Shown: positions 44,735 to 57,194 of the stretch, in pieces | Position numbering within the stretch: the first letter of the stretch is position 1 | Layout of the letters: every line of letters begins with the position of its first letter | Assembly (NCBI GenBank): GCA_035048495.1 | Contig: CM068553.1 | Span: 26,684,978-26,748,977, forward strand | Reading direction: 5' to 3' | Origin: Euptelea pleiosperma | Lineage: Eukaryota > Streptophyta > Magnoliopsida > Ranunculales > Eupteleaceae | Length of the DNA: 64,000 bases | Made by a program: the position numbers and the translations under genes | The notes under the pieces: generated by a model | What the model was told of the DNA's origin: nothing | Seen by the model: only the letters and a program-made list of their open reading frames with translations | Database searches by the model: none

Positions 44735-46670
44735 AAACCAGGTGAGGGGGCGTTCCTCCCCTCTTTCTTCTTCTTCTTCTTATCTTTTCTATTTTTTTTC
44801 TTTTTTTTTTGAGAGGAGTGGAGACGAGGAGCAGGAGGTCATGCGATGAGAGGTGGCACCGTTGAAAGGGGCCCTCTTTGCCGGAGTTGCAGGCTGACCT
44901 GCCGGTTTTAATGGCAGCACCAGTTCGTGACGGAAATAGAGAGGGAGAACGGTGCAAGATGGTTGCTATTTGGGCTGAGGTTCAGGCGAACCCAAGAAGT
45001 TTCAGTCCAACGGTTTGGGCAGGGCGGTAATGGAGTCCAAAGGGGAGGGACCTAATGGTTTCCTCCCTTCTTCTCTTCTCTTCTTCTCTCCCTCTTTTCT
45101 CCTTGCCAAAACTGTTGATGGATGGTTGGGCAGCTAGGTTTATGAAGATGGAGAAGGTGGCAATCAAGGGGGCAGCATGCTACTATTTTTTGAAGCCATG
45201 GGGACGGCTTGGTTGACGAGAGGGGTGAGAGAAAACGTGGAGAGAAGAGATCTGAAGGTGGTGGAGATGCAAATGGAGAGCTAGCCGGAGTTGCAGGTCC
45301 AACCAGCAATGGAGATGATCCTCCACGAGGTGAGAAAGAAGAGAAAAGGGGTCAGGGGTGAGAAGGTGACCAAGGAGAGCAATAGGGGCATGGAATGAGG
45401 GTGAATAAGATATACCTATTCTCTCTCCAAAAGAATATTTATATATTCTTCTTAGGGTTCGGTCCTCTTGGAGATTAATCCAACGGTCGTGGAGCTTCTA
45501 AGATGTGAAGAGATTGCTCTTGTGTCTTCTCCATTCATCTCTACACAAGTGGTGAGATCCAATGGTGACCCTTCTCTCAACTTGGTCTCCCTGTTGTTTT
45601 GGCAAGTTCAGCCTATATTCTCCACAAAGGAAAGTGTATTTTCCTCAAAATGAATCTTTCCTTCACAACATCTTTTTATTTCTTTTAATACCGCCCATGC
45701 CCTTAAAAAGTCCTTCCTTTATTGATGTCGTTGACCCTTCTCTCCTTGACTTGATGTCGGGCCCCCTTGCATGTTACCTTGTTATGTGTTGAGAATGTCT
45801 TCTTTTTAGTGCACCCAATGTTAACTTATACACCCTTGCTCTTTATACCCACCGTTCTTCTTTGTGCACCCTTGCTTCTTGGTTTTGTTCACCCACCTTT
45901 TTAGTATCATGCACATAGCATCTAGGTCCCTTTTGCTTTAATCATTCAATGTTCTTCGTAAAGAAACCTACTGTTTTCCTCCATCGATCAACGGTTAGCA
46001 ACCCTTGGTCCATAACATCAGTCCATCAATTTGGTTCACACAATGGTCCAACATCGTGGCCCATTGATTTGGTCCACAGTACTAGCCCACTAACTGTAGT
46101 TCACTAGCCCATCGACATGGCCTGCATCTTTGTAGAGTGTGCCCAGTGGCTCATCTACTCGAATGGTGCCATCACGGTTCCTCTTTGATCACCCAATTGT
46201 CTCTTTTGTATCGTCATGCCATTTATACCCACTTGTCAGGTAACCATTTATCAAGTACTATCTCAGTTCAGTACACATCGTGTGGTGAGATAGTCATAAT
46301 CGTTCACTTTCTGCCCCTAGTGTTTCTCCTAGGATTTGTGCCATTGTTGCTTTCTCTCTTGTATGGATCCTGCTCAGGTTCACTGGGCTTTGGTGCTTGG
46401 GCTCGCAAGTTTTGAGAATCGTCCGATCAGGTTTCCTGCAACAGCAAAAATGCGTAATGAGCCTTAATCAGAATAGATTTATATCTAGATTTCTAAACAT
46501 GTGTTTAATGTATGCAAATATACCATTTCGTCCAAAAAAGTGTGTTCTACGCAACAGAAGAGACTCTTACGTAGAAAAGTGGATAAATAGAGCTGTTTTA
46601 CATAGGAGAGTGTGATAACACTAGAAGGATAATTGCTTAAAATAAGCACTTTTGAGCGAATATCATGCAA

Positions 46671-47580
46671 CCTGGTAGGAGTGTGAGAAGAAACTAATGC
46701 AACAAGAAGAGTTGCAGGTTTCCAGCAATGGATATTGAGAGATAAAGAGAGGGATTGAGAGAAGAAGGGGTAGGATTTTAGAAGGAGAACATGATAGGAT
46801 TTGCACTATAATGTATACTGTCTTGATTGGATATAGAGAAGGTTCTGTTGTAGTAATCCAATGTTGATGTCGTTCTGAGTTTTATGATCGAAGCAAAAGA
46901 TAATGAGATCTCTCAACGAATATTGCCGGCATGAATAATAGTGAGTCATCTTGTGACTCAGAATTATTATATAACCCTCTGAAATGAATAAATGCTCGAA
47001 AGCTCATTGGGTTAGGTCTCCACAATTATTCTTACAGGATCTCTAAAGTTTATAAACTTATGATGACTCTGATGTTGATAGTGTACAATTGTGCCGACTC
47101 TGAGTTTTTCTAAGTTTTCAAATCTACTGCAGTCACACTTGACTTGACTCAAAGCTAACCTTAAACAAAAACTATCATCCTCAATACAGACTTAACGGAG
47201 GTTTTCAGCAAATCAAAGTCAGGTATTTGACACATTTTTGAAATTCTAGAAAACTTTGAAAAACATCGGAAGCCACGATTTTATACATGTATATATATAT
47301 ATGTATATACATGTATATATATATATGTATATATATGTATATATTTATCAAAATGAATACATGAGTTTTGGTAAAAACCACCCCCAACCAAAATATAGCA
47401 CCGTCATCGGTGCTCATGACCGGGACCTAAAATGATAAAACATCGGTAATGATGATGCAAAGGTTCAAGGAGGATGTTACGAAGTCGGTAGAAACTCGAC
47501 AGTGTGTGATACCTGATGATCGGAAGAATGAATGTACCTGCATTTTCAGAGATATAACAATAATAACAAATGCATGAGAC
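46671..47580 (-). other. LTR-derived and unassigned DNA; TA microsatellite
   Basis: The first ~150 bases continue the interrupted minus-strand LTR. The rest shows no gene. A (TA/TG)n tract of GTATATATATATATGTATAT type lies at 47283-47345. Confidence 0.45.
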
Positions 47581-47975
47581 TCATGTACTCTAGGAATACC
47601 GGAATTGCCTTTCCGAAAGCGCTAAGTTTTACGTCTTCAGCCAGACACAACGGGGATGGTAAGCACCCCCAACCAAGTTGAAACTCATGGAGACTGAGTG
47701 AATCTGCAGTCTTTCCTATACCTAAGGTGGAAGTGAGACTACTATCCTATCCCTTGTGGAGGTATACCTGTGTAGAACAGGTCTTTCTTAGTATAGATTG
47801 AGAGGAGGACAGTAGGTGCTTTAAGCAGTCCTGCAAAAGCATGTAGTTGAGCAGGGATGGATTGAAGCTTCTCAGTGAGAATGAATATGAGGGTAGATGG
47901 GTGTTCTCTAGCCGTGGTTAGCAGAGTCGCAAACTCATGGAGTTTAGCGGGAAGGTATCTGAATGGAGCAGACTC

Positions 47976-49457
47976 CTACAGATCAGTAAAAGCATAATTG
48001 TCTGACTCCGAGATGAAGTCAGGCGTAAAGTGTTCTTGACACTGGGAGAGTTTTTCCTCGGGAGAGCCCTGAATTAGACTCTCCATGACATACGGTTCAT
48101 CGACAACATTGACGTAGGGTGACAGGTGAAAACTGTTGACCTCTTCCTCAATATTTCCTAATGTGATAAGGATGTTCCAATCCTTACACTCAATATGTTC
48201 ATCCTTGGTGGGGAACAGTAGGTCCAGGACAGCGAGAATCCCATGTTCTAGACCTGGCTCATAGGTAGGAATGTCTGCATCCAGGGTAGAGAAAGAATTA
48301 TCAGAGATAGAAATGGAACTGGGTTCCTCTGTGCTCGGTCCAGAAGTTGGTGCAGTTAAGGGCACCAAAGATTGAGACTCGGGTTCATCACTATTGTTGC
48401 ACAATCCAAGGGAGGTGGGGAGGAATGGTAGATCTAGGACAGTTGGGATCCTACCTTCGAGACATAGCTCAGTGTCATGAGGATCGACATCAGGGTCAGC
48501 AGAGGTAGAGTGAGAAATAGGTTGCTCTGAGGTAGGTTCAAGATTTTGTGCTGTTAAAGGTACCGAATAAGGATACACTGGCTCTTCAATAATCGGGCTT
48601 GATCTAGGGGTGGTAACAACTTCTATTTCATCATGGCAATTCTAGTACTTGGTCCAATTGTGCAACTCCTCATTATAGACGGTGGTCATGTCAGTCTCCT
48701 CAGGATAGGCTATCGGTTGGCTAGGGAAGTGGATTTCCTCACTCTCAGATTCTAACTGACCTAGACGGTGTTCAAAGCTCTCCATGGATTGCTGTTGTTG
48801 TCGCTCTAGCTGGGTTATGTATTGAGATAGAAGATCCTCTAGACTAGGTTTAGTAGCCAACTGAGATGGTTCAGCCAAGGGAAGCTGAGGTGCCAACTCT
48901 TGATTGTAGTCCGACTGACTATGAAAGTTGTAAGGCAGAGTAGAGTCTGGGACTAGCTGCTGACTCTAGAAATCCTGAGGGGCCCATTGTTGATCAGAAT
49001 AGTCATTCTGTGGATATGACGGGTACTGGGATTGCGAGTATTGCCAGTCATACTCTCTATTGGGTTGATGGAACCCGGAAGGATAATTATCCTACGGTAG
49101 TTGCTACGGGAGAGCAGACTGTTCCCAACCAAAGTTATGGTGACTCCTATTGTCCGGATAATAAGTGTTGTCATAGGAGGTCTGCATTGGAGATGGAAAG
49201 GTACAGACATCTTGCTAGATAGGAGGGTAATATCCTACAGACTAGGAATTGTGCACAAGTTGCTGGACCGCGGCACGAAGGGCAGATAATGAATTTTTAA
49301 GCTCTTGGAGTACATATTTGTACTCCGGATCTCGGTGATTATCATACCCTGGAATGTCATGATAATACGCAGAATTGTCATACCATTGTTGAAAGGGATC
49401 ACCTAGATTCTCACAGAAACTGTAGTAGGTCTCATACAGAGGCCGTTCATCTACCAT
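47976..49457 (-). pseudogene. Gypsy gag C-terminal region, decayed
   Basis: Gag-like structural protein. Readable minus-strand pieces: ENLGDPFQQWYDNSAYYHDI (49400), DPEYKYVLQELKNSLSALRA (49320), then after stops YYPDNRSHHNFGWEQ (about 49140), PQLPLAEPSQLATKPSLEDL (48880), HRLGQLESE (48760), and from 48578 a 200-residue acidic Ser/Thr/Pro/Glu-rich tail with two imperfect copies of a PLTA...S/TEEPxSxSxS segment. PQLPLAEP...LEDLLSQY...HRLGQLE parallels the plus-strand gag at 1100-1250. Several CAA/CAG-to-TAA/TAG stops break it. No protease follows. Confidence 0.7.
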
Positions 49458-51196
49458 CAGAGGTGATAGAAGGGTGCGGTAGACGGACTCTCAGATTGAA
49501 TCAGTCAAAGGATAGGACAGGTCCAACCAGGCTTCTACTTGAAAAAGCAAGCCCAAGATTTGACAAAAAGTTGCCAAAAGGAGACACTAGAGTGATCCTA
49601 AATGCACACCAAGCACAGATAATCCTATTCTAAACAATCAGGATATATTTTAGGCATTATTTTGTTAGTTTTGGGGCTAGAGTAGATTATGACAGTAGGC
49701 GGACCACTGGTTTATCTTTTAGCCGTCGGACTAACTGTTTGAACTCATGGGTTCTCACCAGGCTACACTCTTTAGAGTGAATCATTTAGTACTAACTCTA
49801 GTAAACAACAAAGCAATCTAAAGCCTAGACAGACGGGCGGCACAACGGCTGACTTAAATACATCCCAGACTAACGGATTGGTCAAGTGTTTAAGAAGAGT
49901 GTTCCCTCGGGTTAAGCTAGGGTTGGTGCGTGTTCCTAGTCCACACGCAACTAACCGCCAAATAGTGCAGGATGCCACATCGAGCTCAGTGTACTTGAGT
50001 AGCAGGGACCTATGGGTGTGTTAGACAACAGGGACCCGTGCTCGTGGTCTTATTTTGACTGGATGTTAAGCGAATTTGCTTTGTGTGGATTTTTCCTCGA
50101 ACATCGAGCTAATTGGTTCTACTTCTTGATTCTTTTTAATTAAGTGGAGGCTTGAGATCAAATCAGTTAGAATGATGAGGTGGGGGATGAAATCTCACCA
50201 GTTTCAATTTTGGAGCTGGGTCTGCTCTCTTAAGGTTGATTGATTAACGGCCACGCCATGCAAGTTGTATAAGTTGATGCTAAAAAATAAATAGACATGC
50301 AGCACAATAATCATCCAATTGCTCATTATCGCACTCAATGCGAGGATAGAGACTTACTTCCCGTGGGCCACGCCACGGGGTCGCCTCCGTGGGTTAGGGA
50401 GGGGTATCCTAATGGGCTTGGGCCCGACTCCACCTCTTTGAGCTTTTGCTCCCTACCCACACTAGATCGTATGCTGCAGAAAAGTTAGATCGCACGATCT
50501 AGGTATTAAGGATTCTATTTGGAAGATCCTTGCCTTTTTAGGGTTCATAGAGCAAGCACTAGATTTAGGCAAGTTTTTGAATTAGTTTCAAATTCGAGAT
50601 GGGTTAAAATTTAAGAATTTCGAGATTGGAAAATACTTAGATCGGAAAGTTTCCCGAACTGTGAAAATCTTCCAAGAAAGATTTGATTGCGAGATCCCTT
50701 ACAATTTTGGAAATTTTCCAAAATTGAAATTCTGCTAGATTTGGGGTATTTTCTTTTGCAGACATTTCCAAATTCGGAGGATTTCTAAAGATAGAAATTC
50801 TTCTAAAGTGGAAACTTCTAAGAGGGGAAACCCTAATTTAGCAGAGTTTCTAGATTTTGGAATATTTCCAAAAATCGCAAATCCTTGATTGGTGATTTCT
50901 AAAAATTTGCAGAATATAAAATCCTAATTTTTTGAATTTTAATTTTTTTGGTATTTTTCACTTAATCTAGGTTGCTAAAAAACCCTAGAACAAGATCTAG
51001 CAGTTATTTGGAAAGCAGTAAAATTTCTAAATTATTACAACTTTGCACTCGGCCTTCCGAGGCATTACAAATAGTAATTAAAATAGCTAAAACTAACTAA
51101 AAAAAAGAAATGTAAAGTTTCCAAAACAATGGTTCTTCTCGCTTGAGCAGCTTCCCAATTCCGTCAGCTACGTCCTTTTTTGCACTCCCGTACACC
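49458..51196 (-). other. Leader between primer site and gag: no gene seen
   Basis: Non-coding 5' leader of the gag-only element, about 1.7 kb. Short frames here (for example 50297-50488 plus) are not supported. Confidence 0.5.
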
Positions 51197-51214
51197 CGAG
51201 CGGCAACGGCGCCA
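51197..51214 (-). other. Primer binding site (tRNA-Asp type)
   Basis: On the minus strand TGGCGCCGTTGCCGC follows the LTR end by two bases. It matches the tRNA-Asp primer site used by Athila and Tat lineages, and fixes element orientation and LTR end. Confidence 0.8.
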
Positions 51215-51216
51215 TT

Positions 51217-52208
51217 TGAAACTAGGATTTTTTCGCGTCGTTGGTTACAGAAACCCTAATCTCAACACATTTGTAATTTTTATCCGATTTCCTGCAAAAT
51301 TAAGCATTCTTGCACAGTGAAAGTATGTCGGATGTCGATCCGCACTCGGGATTAACTAGGTTAGTGCAACTCTGAACATAAAATGACAAATTTTTTATGG
51401 AGAGGTGAGAATGGTGATTGATTATTTTTAAAACAACTTCTGATATTTTTAGAGAGAGAAACTATCATAATCTAACAAAAACATTCATGAACGAAATCAA
51501 ACCACGATCAATAAAAGTAACTCATCACTTAAAATTCAAAAGTTATTACAATGCTCAAAAGAAAATAAAACACTAAAGTTCTAAAAGAACTACGGATGAA
51601 GCTAGAGAGAGAAAGAGAGTAAAAGTGAGTCAACCCTAGAGAGCGAACTCACTTTTCTAGAGAGAGAAGACTTTTAGATAGAGAAGCGATAACTAGAGAA
51701 AAATACCGCGTCTTACCTTTCGACCATGAGATGGAGGGATTCGACCTTAAGAGTGATTCATCTTGGATTGGCCATGGCTGGCCTTGGAGTAGCCAATAAA
51801 TAACCACCCGCAAGAGAGGTGGTCGGAATGGGGAATGCAATGGTGGTTGGCCTATGCACAGCAAGGAGAGAGCAACCCATACTGACGAGTGGCTACCGAC
51901 GTGATGTGAACATGAAGTGTACACGGCCAAGTCATGGTAGGGATCCACGATAGACAAGTATTGCAGGCCACTTTCAAGAGCCTTTGCTGGAGATGAAGTT
52001 GCGGGCGGTGAAAGATGGTGGAGAGGCTAGGAGTGTGGGAGTGATGTGCGTCCAGCGGTTCTTGGAGTGCAGACCTGCTGGTGCGCACCTTGATGGAGGA
52101 GTTTCCCGGAGAGCTTGGAGGAGTTGCTGCAAGGAAGCGGAGCTGTGGGTGGTGGCAGGCAGTGGTGAGAAGGAGGCATTGGAGGAGGCGCACAAACCAG
52201 GTGAGCGG
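51217..52208 (-). repeat. LTR (3' part) of the gag-only element
   Basis: Ends CCTAGTTTCA at 51217. Nearly identical to 35205-36180; the match continues for about ten bases into 44737-44746 (ACCAGGTGAG), as expected once the copia insertion is removed there. Beyond about 52208 the text changes to a Sirevirus-type LTR, so the 5' part of this LTR is lost. Confidence 0.75.
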
Positions 52209-53202
52209 GCGACGGACTAAAGGTTCGGTCGACCGAGGTCCGGTCGACCGGCCAGAAGTGCGATCAATCCCGCCCCTTTCGGATCTCGTTTTGACTCAAT
52301 CTCTTAAGCGATTTTAAACGCACTTTGGCCCTTCAACGGCTATATTCGATTCGATTCTATTGATGGGAGGCTTGCTTATAAATAATAGCCCTCTTCCTTA
52401 TTAGAATTAACCCAATCAAGATATCTCTATTCTACATTCTTTGATTATCATTCTTTGAGTCCAGAGATCTAAAATTTGTGAGAGCTTCACCAGAACAAAG
52501 TTGTGTATTCGTTGTGAAGGCTCTAAGTGTTTAGAAGAGACTATTTGGTATTATTATTCTGCAAGCATCTTCTTCCAAGAAGTAGATTACTCTTGACAGA
52601 GTGTTTCTTGGGCAAATTCTTCTCCAAAGGATTTTCCATTCGATCGTATTCATCGAAAGGTAAGTGTTTCTATGATCAAATACCTTTTTGATAAATTTCA
52701 AAATTTATGACCACTGTGTATTTTGTGATTGGTGGATGAGTGAGGACTCATCTAACTGAGTTATTGATGTAGATCCATGAGAAAAGAATTTCTCTAAATC
52801 GACTACTGGCCTAGGCTAACTCTCTAGGTAAGCAAGAAGTGATTCTCGTTAGATTAAAACTAAGTGATATCTTAGTTAGTGAATTATTTATTTCAACTGG
52901 ATATGTTGTAATGCATAATTGAGATAATATAATATTACTCATGTTGAGTATTGGACAGTGGACGTAGGTGCGGAGTCACCGAACCACTATAAATTTGAGT
53001 CTCGTGTAATTATGAATGTTTGCATATTTGTATCTCAGATTTTCCCATATCTATGTTCTATGGATAATTCATATTTTAATTGCTTGATCATTTTCCGCCT
53101 TATGTGATCAATAATTTTTTAATGCATATAGAATTCGCAGAGGAATTAAAAATTGTCCTATTTACCCCCTTTAGGACTTAACTTGGTAATTAAAAGGGAA
53201 TT
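52209..53202 (+). mobile_element. Sirevirus-type LTR fragment (GGTCGACC family)
   Basis: Starts in palindromes CGGTCGACCG and CCGGTCGACCGG (52226-52251), then has TTATAAATAATAG (TATA box, about 52376). It ends with copia-LTR text GACAGTGGACGTAGGTGCGG (about 52957), CCCCCTTTAGGACTTAACTT and GGGAATTTCA at 53202. No primer site follows, so it is a solo or truncated LTR. The palindrome family matches the LTR at 1-608. Confidence 0.6.
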
Positions 53203-56083
53203 TCAAATTCAGTGGTACGGAATGGCACTTTAAGGGACTTTTGCATCAAAATTTTGATGCAGCATTTGTATCATAGTACTGCTCCTATTTTTCTACCATA
53301 ATACCCCTGAAAACTTCTTGGTATCATTAATTTACATCCCCAATAAGATTTTTGCTTCTTTGTTTTTGTGGTAGGAATAAGGTTTGATTGTTGCAACTTA
53401 CAAAATACTAAACAATGAAGATCAATTATTTGTTTATTTATGATTTATGAACTTTAAGAGAATTAGCTACATTATTATTACTATGTAAGCCCTTAATTTT
53501 TTAATAAGGAAACCATAATCATAACTGGCCGAGACGCATCATTGTTATAAGTGGGTCTGGGTGGAGCTTGCACGCTGGGTTTTGCATTTGTCATTGGGTA
53601 GGAGGGTTTTGAGTGTGTCGGGGCTTCAATTAATGAAATATTTGGTTAATGGTGGTAGAACTTTGCCTTTGTTCATCATCATGGTTTTAAAGGGACTTAT
53701 AATGGCTTAGTGGGTAGGTGACCGTTACCCTTATTTTACTAGCCACTACGGTGGTGTTAACCATTTTTCAAACCATGTTCCCATCGTGACGACTTATTTT
53801 GCCCTCTATGTCAGAATGATATCCAAACACCTATTCCTAGAATGATCATTCACCAAATGTGTTTGGTTTGGTTCACAACTCTCTTTATTTTGATTGATTG
53901 TGTAGCTGATTTTTCTCTCTCGATCGATTAAAAAAGGATTAATGGAGTCCTATAGAGACCCTTGAGCTTGACACCTAACATACCTTATGTGCAATAATCT
54001 CATGGACGATATGGAAATGTAGGCGTGCCATGATCTTTGAAGGTAAGGTTCACGCACCTCACATTATTTTGTCTTTGATAAATGATATTGAGTCGTGTTT
54101 CCAAGTATAACTGAACAAAAATATCTATGGTTGAGGCCTTTGACTATTAGATTCAAGAGATCTATTGTTTACGAGGCTCATGGTTTCTTTTTGGGCCATA
54201 AACTTTTTATTTTCATTGTGGAAATTTGGCAAGGATTAAGGACTCAATTCTGTTATGTGCTAAACCTGAAAACAATAGAGTCGGTCCCAACTTGGTCAAT
54301 TTAGTCTTATATTTATATGGTTTTTACTATGGTTCAAACGTGTAAGTTGTACCCCTCAAAACTAAATGACTTGATTGAACATAAACCTCAATATTTGGTA
54401 TGTTAAATCTAATTTGTTAACTTATTTTTCATGTTGGGTAACTTATTTTTCACATTTCATAGGTCAATATAAGAGGAGGGCTTTGCAATGTGAAGCTTGT
54501 GGAGAAAATGTAGGTTAGAGGCTTATGCCAATGCATCTATGCATTTGTATATGTTAATGCTAATGCATTTGTCTTATGTTGCTAAGGATGATGAGCTCCA
54601 CAAGTTTGTTTTTGTTTTTGCAAAACTGACTTCATACGCTGGTCTAGATTCTTTACCATGTGCTTGCCAAAATAATTTGTACCAATCATTTCTATGGAAG
54701 AGATTCTTTACCCAAACAGAATCTCTACCATACAAGGTGTTTAGATTCTTATGCATCCAAACTGTCCAATTTTTAAGGGCTGCTAGAAGATACAGCCGTA
54801 CCATTTGTGCTGATCTTTTTGTTAAAACTAGGTCTTCTATGTGGGGTCCCTTAGAGGTTTAAAGGTCTGGTTGGTAACCACGTTGCCATTTGCCATTCCT
54901 TCATGTCATGCATAGTGAAGGCTCTATATGGTTAAGCATATGTTAACGTTTCCTCGGTACACACACCATTTTTTGGTAGGTATGCATCTATTCGTTACTT
55001 CTGTTTTGACTGATAACTTAGATTTAATTAAGTTGAAAAGTTTTTCTTTAAACGTCCTTAAGAGTTCATTGGAATACTTCATCTTCTGATCATTGTAAGC
55101 TCAAAATATAACTAATAAAAAAGGATATTATCGTCTGTAGTGGGAGGATAAATTGAGTGACATCCTTTCTAAAGATTTTCATATACTGTACTTTTTTTGT
55201 TGCATTTTATGGTTCAGATTAATGGTTCTTATTTAGTTTGGTGCCCTAGGTTAATTGAAATTTTGTTATCTTTTCTTTCACAACGTTTGCAAGGTGGCCC
55301 CTATTCTTGGGGAGACTAAAGTCTGGCACTACATAACGCGTACAAAATGGATTTTCTTGATTGACTGCTCTAGAGTTGTATACGGGAACAATGACTGAAA
55401 CGGACATCGTACTTAAGGGTGTGGTAAGTATTCGCTGGTCCTTCTTGTTTAGCAATTGTGGATGAGCTTTTAGTTATTGTTTTATTTAATGGGAAATATT
55501 TTTTTTCCATTCCCCATGAGCTCGGAATTTACTCTTTTTTGTACATGGATTTTGTCCTATTTGTATTGAATGGACAATGGAGCAAGTATTCTTATCTTGT
55601 GTTGATTATGAAAAATTCAAGTAGTACTAAGGGGAAATCTTAAGGTATCCATCTTGTAGATTGCTAAGACCAATGACATAACGATACATGATGTGCATAT
55701 AGGTGCATTGTTTTCATTATTGTTGTTGTTGAGTGCGTGTGTATGGGGGCAGCACCATTTGATGGCCTCACCTTGATCATCATATGGATTTGTATACAAA
55801 TAAATTAGATGAAGAACTGAATTGTAGAATACCTTGTACTTTTGCCATATGTGACCCTTGGTGCTTGTGCATGGATGAAAGGTAGAAAAAGAAATGATTG
55901 GGTGAAGTTTTTTGTACCTCTTTTAATTTGTACTTTGTACATGACCAAGACTATTTATGATCATGGTCCAATTATGGATGAATATTAAAATCCATTTTTA
56001 GTAAAATTCTTCCTAGAAGTGCATAGGATTCTTTTTCTCCCAATGTTTATCAAAGTTTAGGACTCTTGATTTCGTTCTTGCAG
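53203..56083. other. Intergenic/intronic DNA, no gene recognised
   Basis: AT-rich. The longest frame (54497-54862 plus, and its minus shadow) shows no domain I know. It may contain introns of the biotin carboxylase relic; earlier exons of that gene were looked for and not seen. Confidence 0.45.
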
Positions 56084-56455
56084 CGTGACAGCATTCATGT
56101 TATGGGTGACAAATCTACTGCCAGAGAGAAAATGATGAAAGCTAGTGTTCCAACTGTACCGGGAAGTGATGGATTGTTACAAGTATATCATTAGTTCAAA
56201 CAAATATTCCATTGTCATGTAATCTCCTTTTCTCTATCCATATATGCTTTGCTTGAAGAAAAATAAAAAAATAGAGGAAAGTTCTGGTCATTAGTTCACT
56301 ATAGTATTGACATGCAAGTAGATCTAGATGACCATCTTGGTGCCCCTATAAATGTAAGATTAGTTTTGTCAATCATTAATATCGATTTTAATTGCAGAGC
56401 ACAGAGGAAGCTGTCAAGCTTGCTCATAGGATTGGTTAAGCTAATGATGATCAAG
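56084..56455 (+). pseudogene. CAC2: Biotin carboxylase (plastid ACCase subunit) gene relic, two exons
   Basis: Biotin carboxylase carboxylates biotin on BCCP in plastid acetyl-CoA carboxylase, the first committed step of fatty acid synthesis. Exon 56084-56182 (33 codons; TTGCAG acceptor, GTATAT donor) reads RDSIHVMGDKSTAREKM, then VPTVPGSDGLLQ. Exon 56398-56455 (ATTGCAG, GTATAC) reads STEEAVKLAHRIG. These join in phase and match the ATP-grasp region before the Gly-rich loop. The second exon then hits TAA and is 58 instead of 57 bases; the expected Phe/Tyr-Pro-Val before MIK is scrambled. Neighbouring exons, including the Gly-rich loop, were not found. A truncated duplicate is more likely than the working gene. 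Confidence 0.75.
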
Positions 56456-57194
56456 GTATACTATATCTTTCCTTCTTCTTAACTTTTAATTGTTCTATAA
56501 AATTTACTTTTACATTTGTATTAGTTTATTAGGATACAATATATAGGGTCGTATATCTAATCAATAGAATTACATTAATATATGTGTATTGAAAAGATCA
56601 AAAGACAAAAAGAAGAGATAATTTGAGGTATTTTAACCTTTGCAAATTTTGTTAGGCATAAATTAATGTTCTTCAAGGGAACTTTTTGAAAAATGAGGAG
56701 TGCTTGTTCTGATTGTTAGGTGAGAGAGGGTTAATGTAGTCATTTCCTCCAAGAATGGGAAAGAGGACCTTGATTTGGGCTTTGCTAATTGAAGCTTTTG
56801 GACCCAACAAACCAAGGGTAAGATTACAAATCTAAAATGCATATCATTTGGTACTTTGTATAAGATAATAAATTAGTAATGGTTTCTGTATTACTTTGTT
56901 ATACAGACAAGGAAGGAGTGCAAGGTATTCGAATTGAAGGTAAACCTGTTATAGTTCACTTGTTATTGATGGTCTTGCCAAACTTTGATGTTTTAAAATG
57001 TAGATGGTCAATGAGCTATGGGGTTTTATTATATTTCAATTTTGTATTATGTGTTTGATAATGGACCCCTTTTCAATGACTTCTTTCTCTTGCTTATCCC
57101 CAAAAAAAAAAAATCTTTATCTAATGTTGTGAAGTTCTAATTTGCCTTCCTATTGGGACGTTTAGCAATTGGGTTTTTGTTACACTATGATGCC
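56456..57194. other. No gene recognised
   Basis: AT-rich sequence between the biotin carboxylase relic and the truncated 3' LTR. The next biotin carboxylase exon (Gly-rich loop) was searched for by eye and not seen. Confidence 0.45.

Larger units (their letters stand above)
35205..46665 (-). mobile_element. Solo LTR (Athila/Tat-like) split by a copia insertion
   Basis: Minus strand: TGATATTCGCTC at 46665 down to a TTTTCA end at 35205, flanked by the 5-bp duplication TGCAA (35200-35204 and 46666-46670). With the copia insertion (36181-44739, one duplication copy included) removed, the LTR is about 2.9 kb. No primer site, gag or polypurine tract lies inside, so this is a solo LTR left by recombination. 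The end part (35205-36180) is nearly identical to 51217-52199. A GAGTTGCAGG-rich region (44880-45310) and CT-rich runs match the leader of the related LTRs. Confidence 0.85.
47581..52208 (-). mobile_element. Gag-only Athila/Tat-like retrotransposon (TR-GAG type)
   Basis: Minus-strand order: LTR end (52208-51217), primer site (51214-51197), about 1.7 kb leader, gag (49457-47976). It then runs straight into 3' text GGTTGGGGGTGCTTACCATC, GGCTGAAGACG and TTAGCGCTTTCGG (47690-47600), which in complete elements follows the end of pol. Protease, RT and integrase are therefore missing. Short elements keeping only gag are known in plants as TR-GAG. Its 3' LTR was not identified. The neighbouring LTR (33278-35204 plus 46671 on) differs too much to be its partner. 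Confidence 0.6.

Noticed and set aside
33278..52208. The 33278 LTR and the 51217 LTR as the two LTRs of one element
   Set aside because: The 51217 copy is nearly identical to the solo LTR (35205), while the 33278 copy is much more diverged; paired LTRs should resemble each other most.
54497..54862. 121-aa plus-strand ORF near the biotin carboxylase relic
   Set aside because: Does not match any biotin carboxylase exon or other family I know; an overlapping minus frame is equally open.
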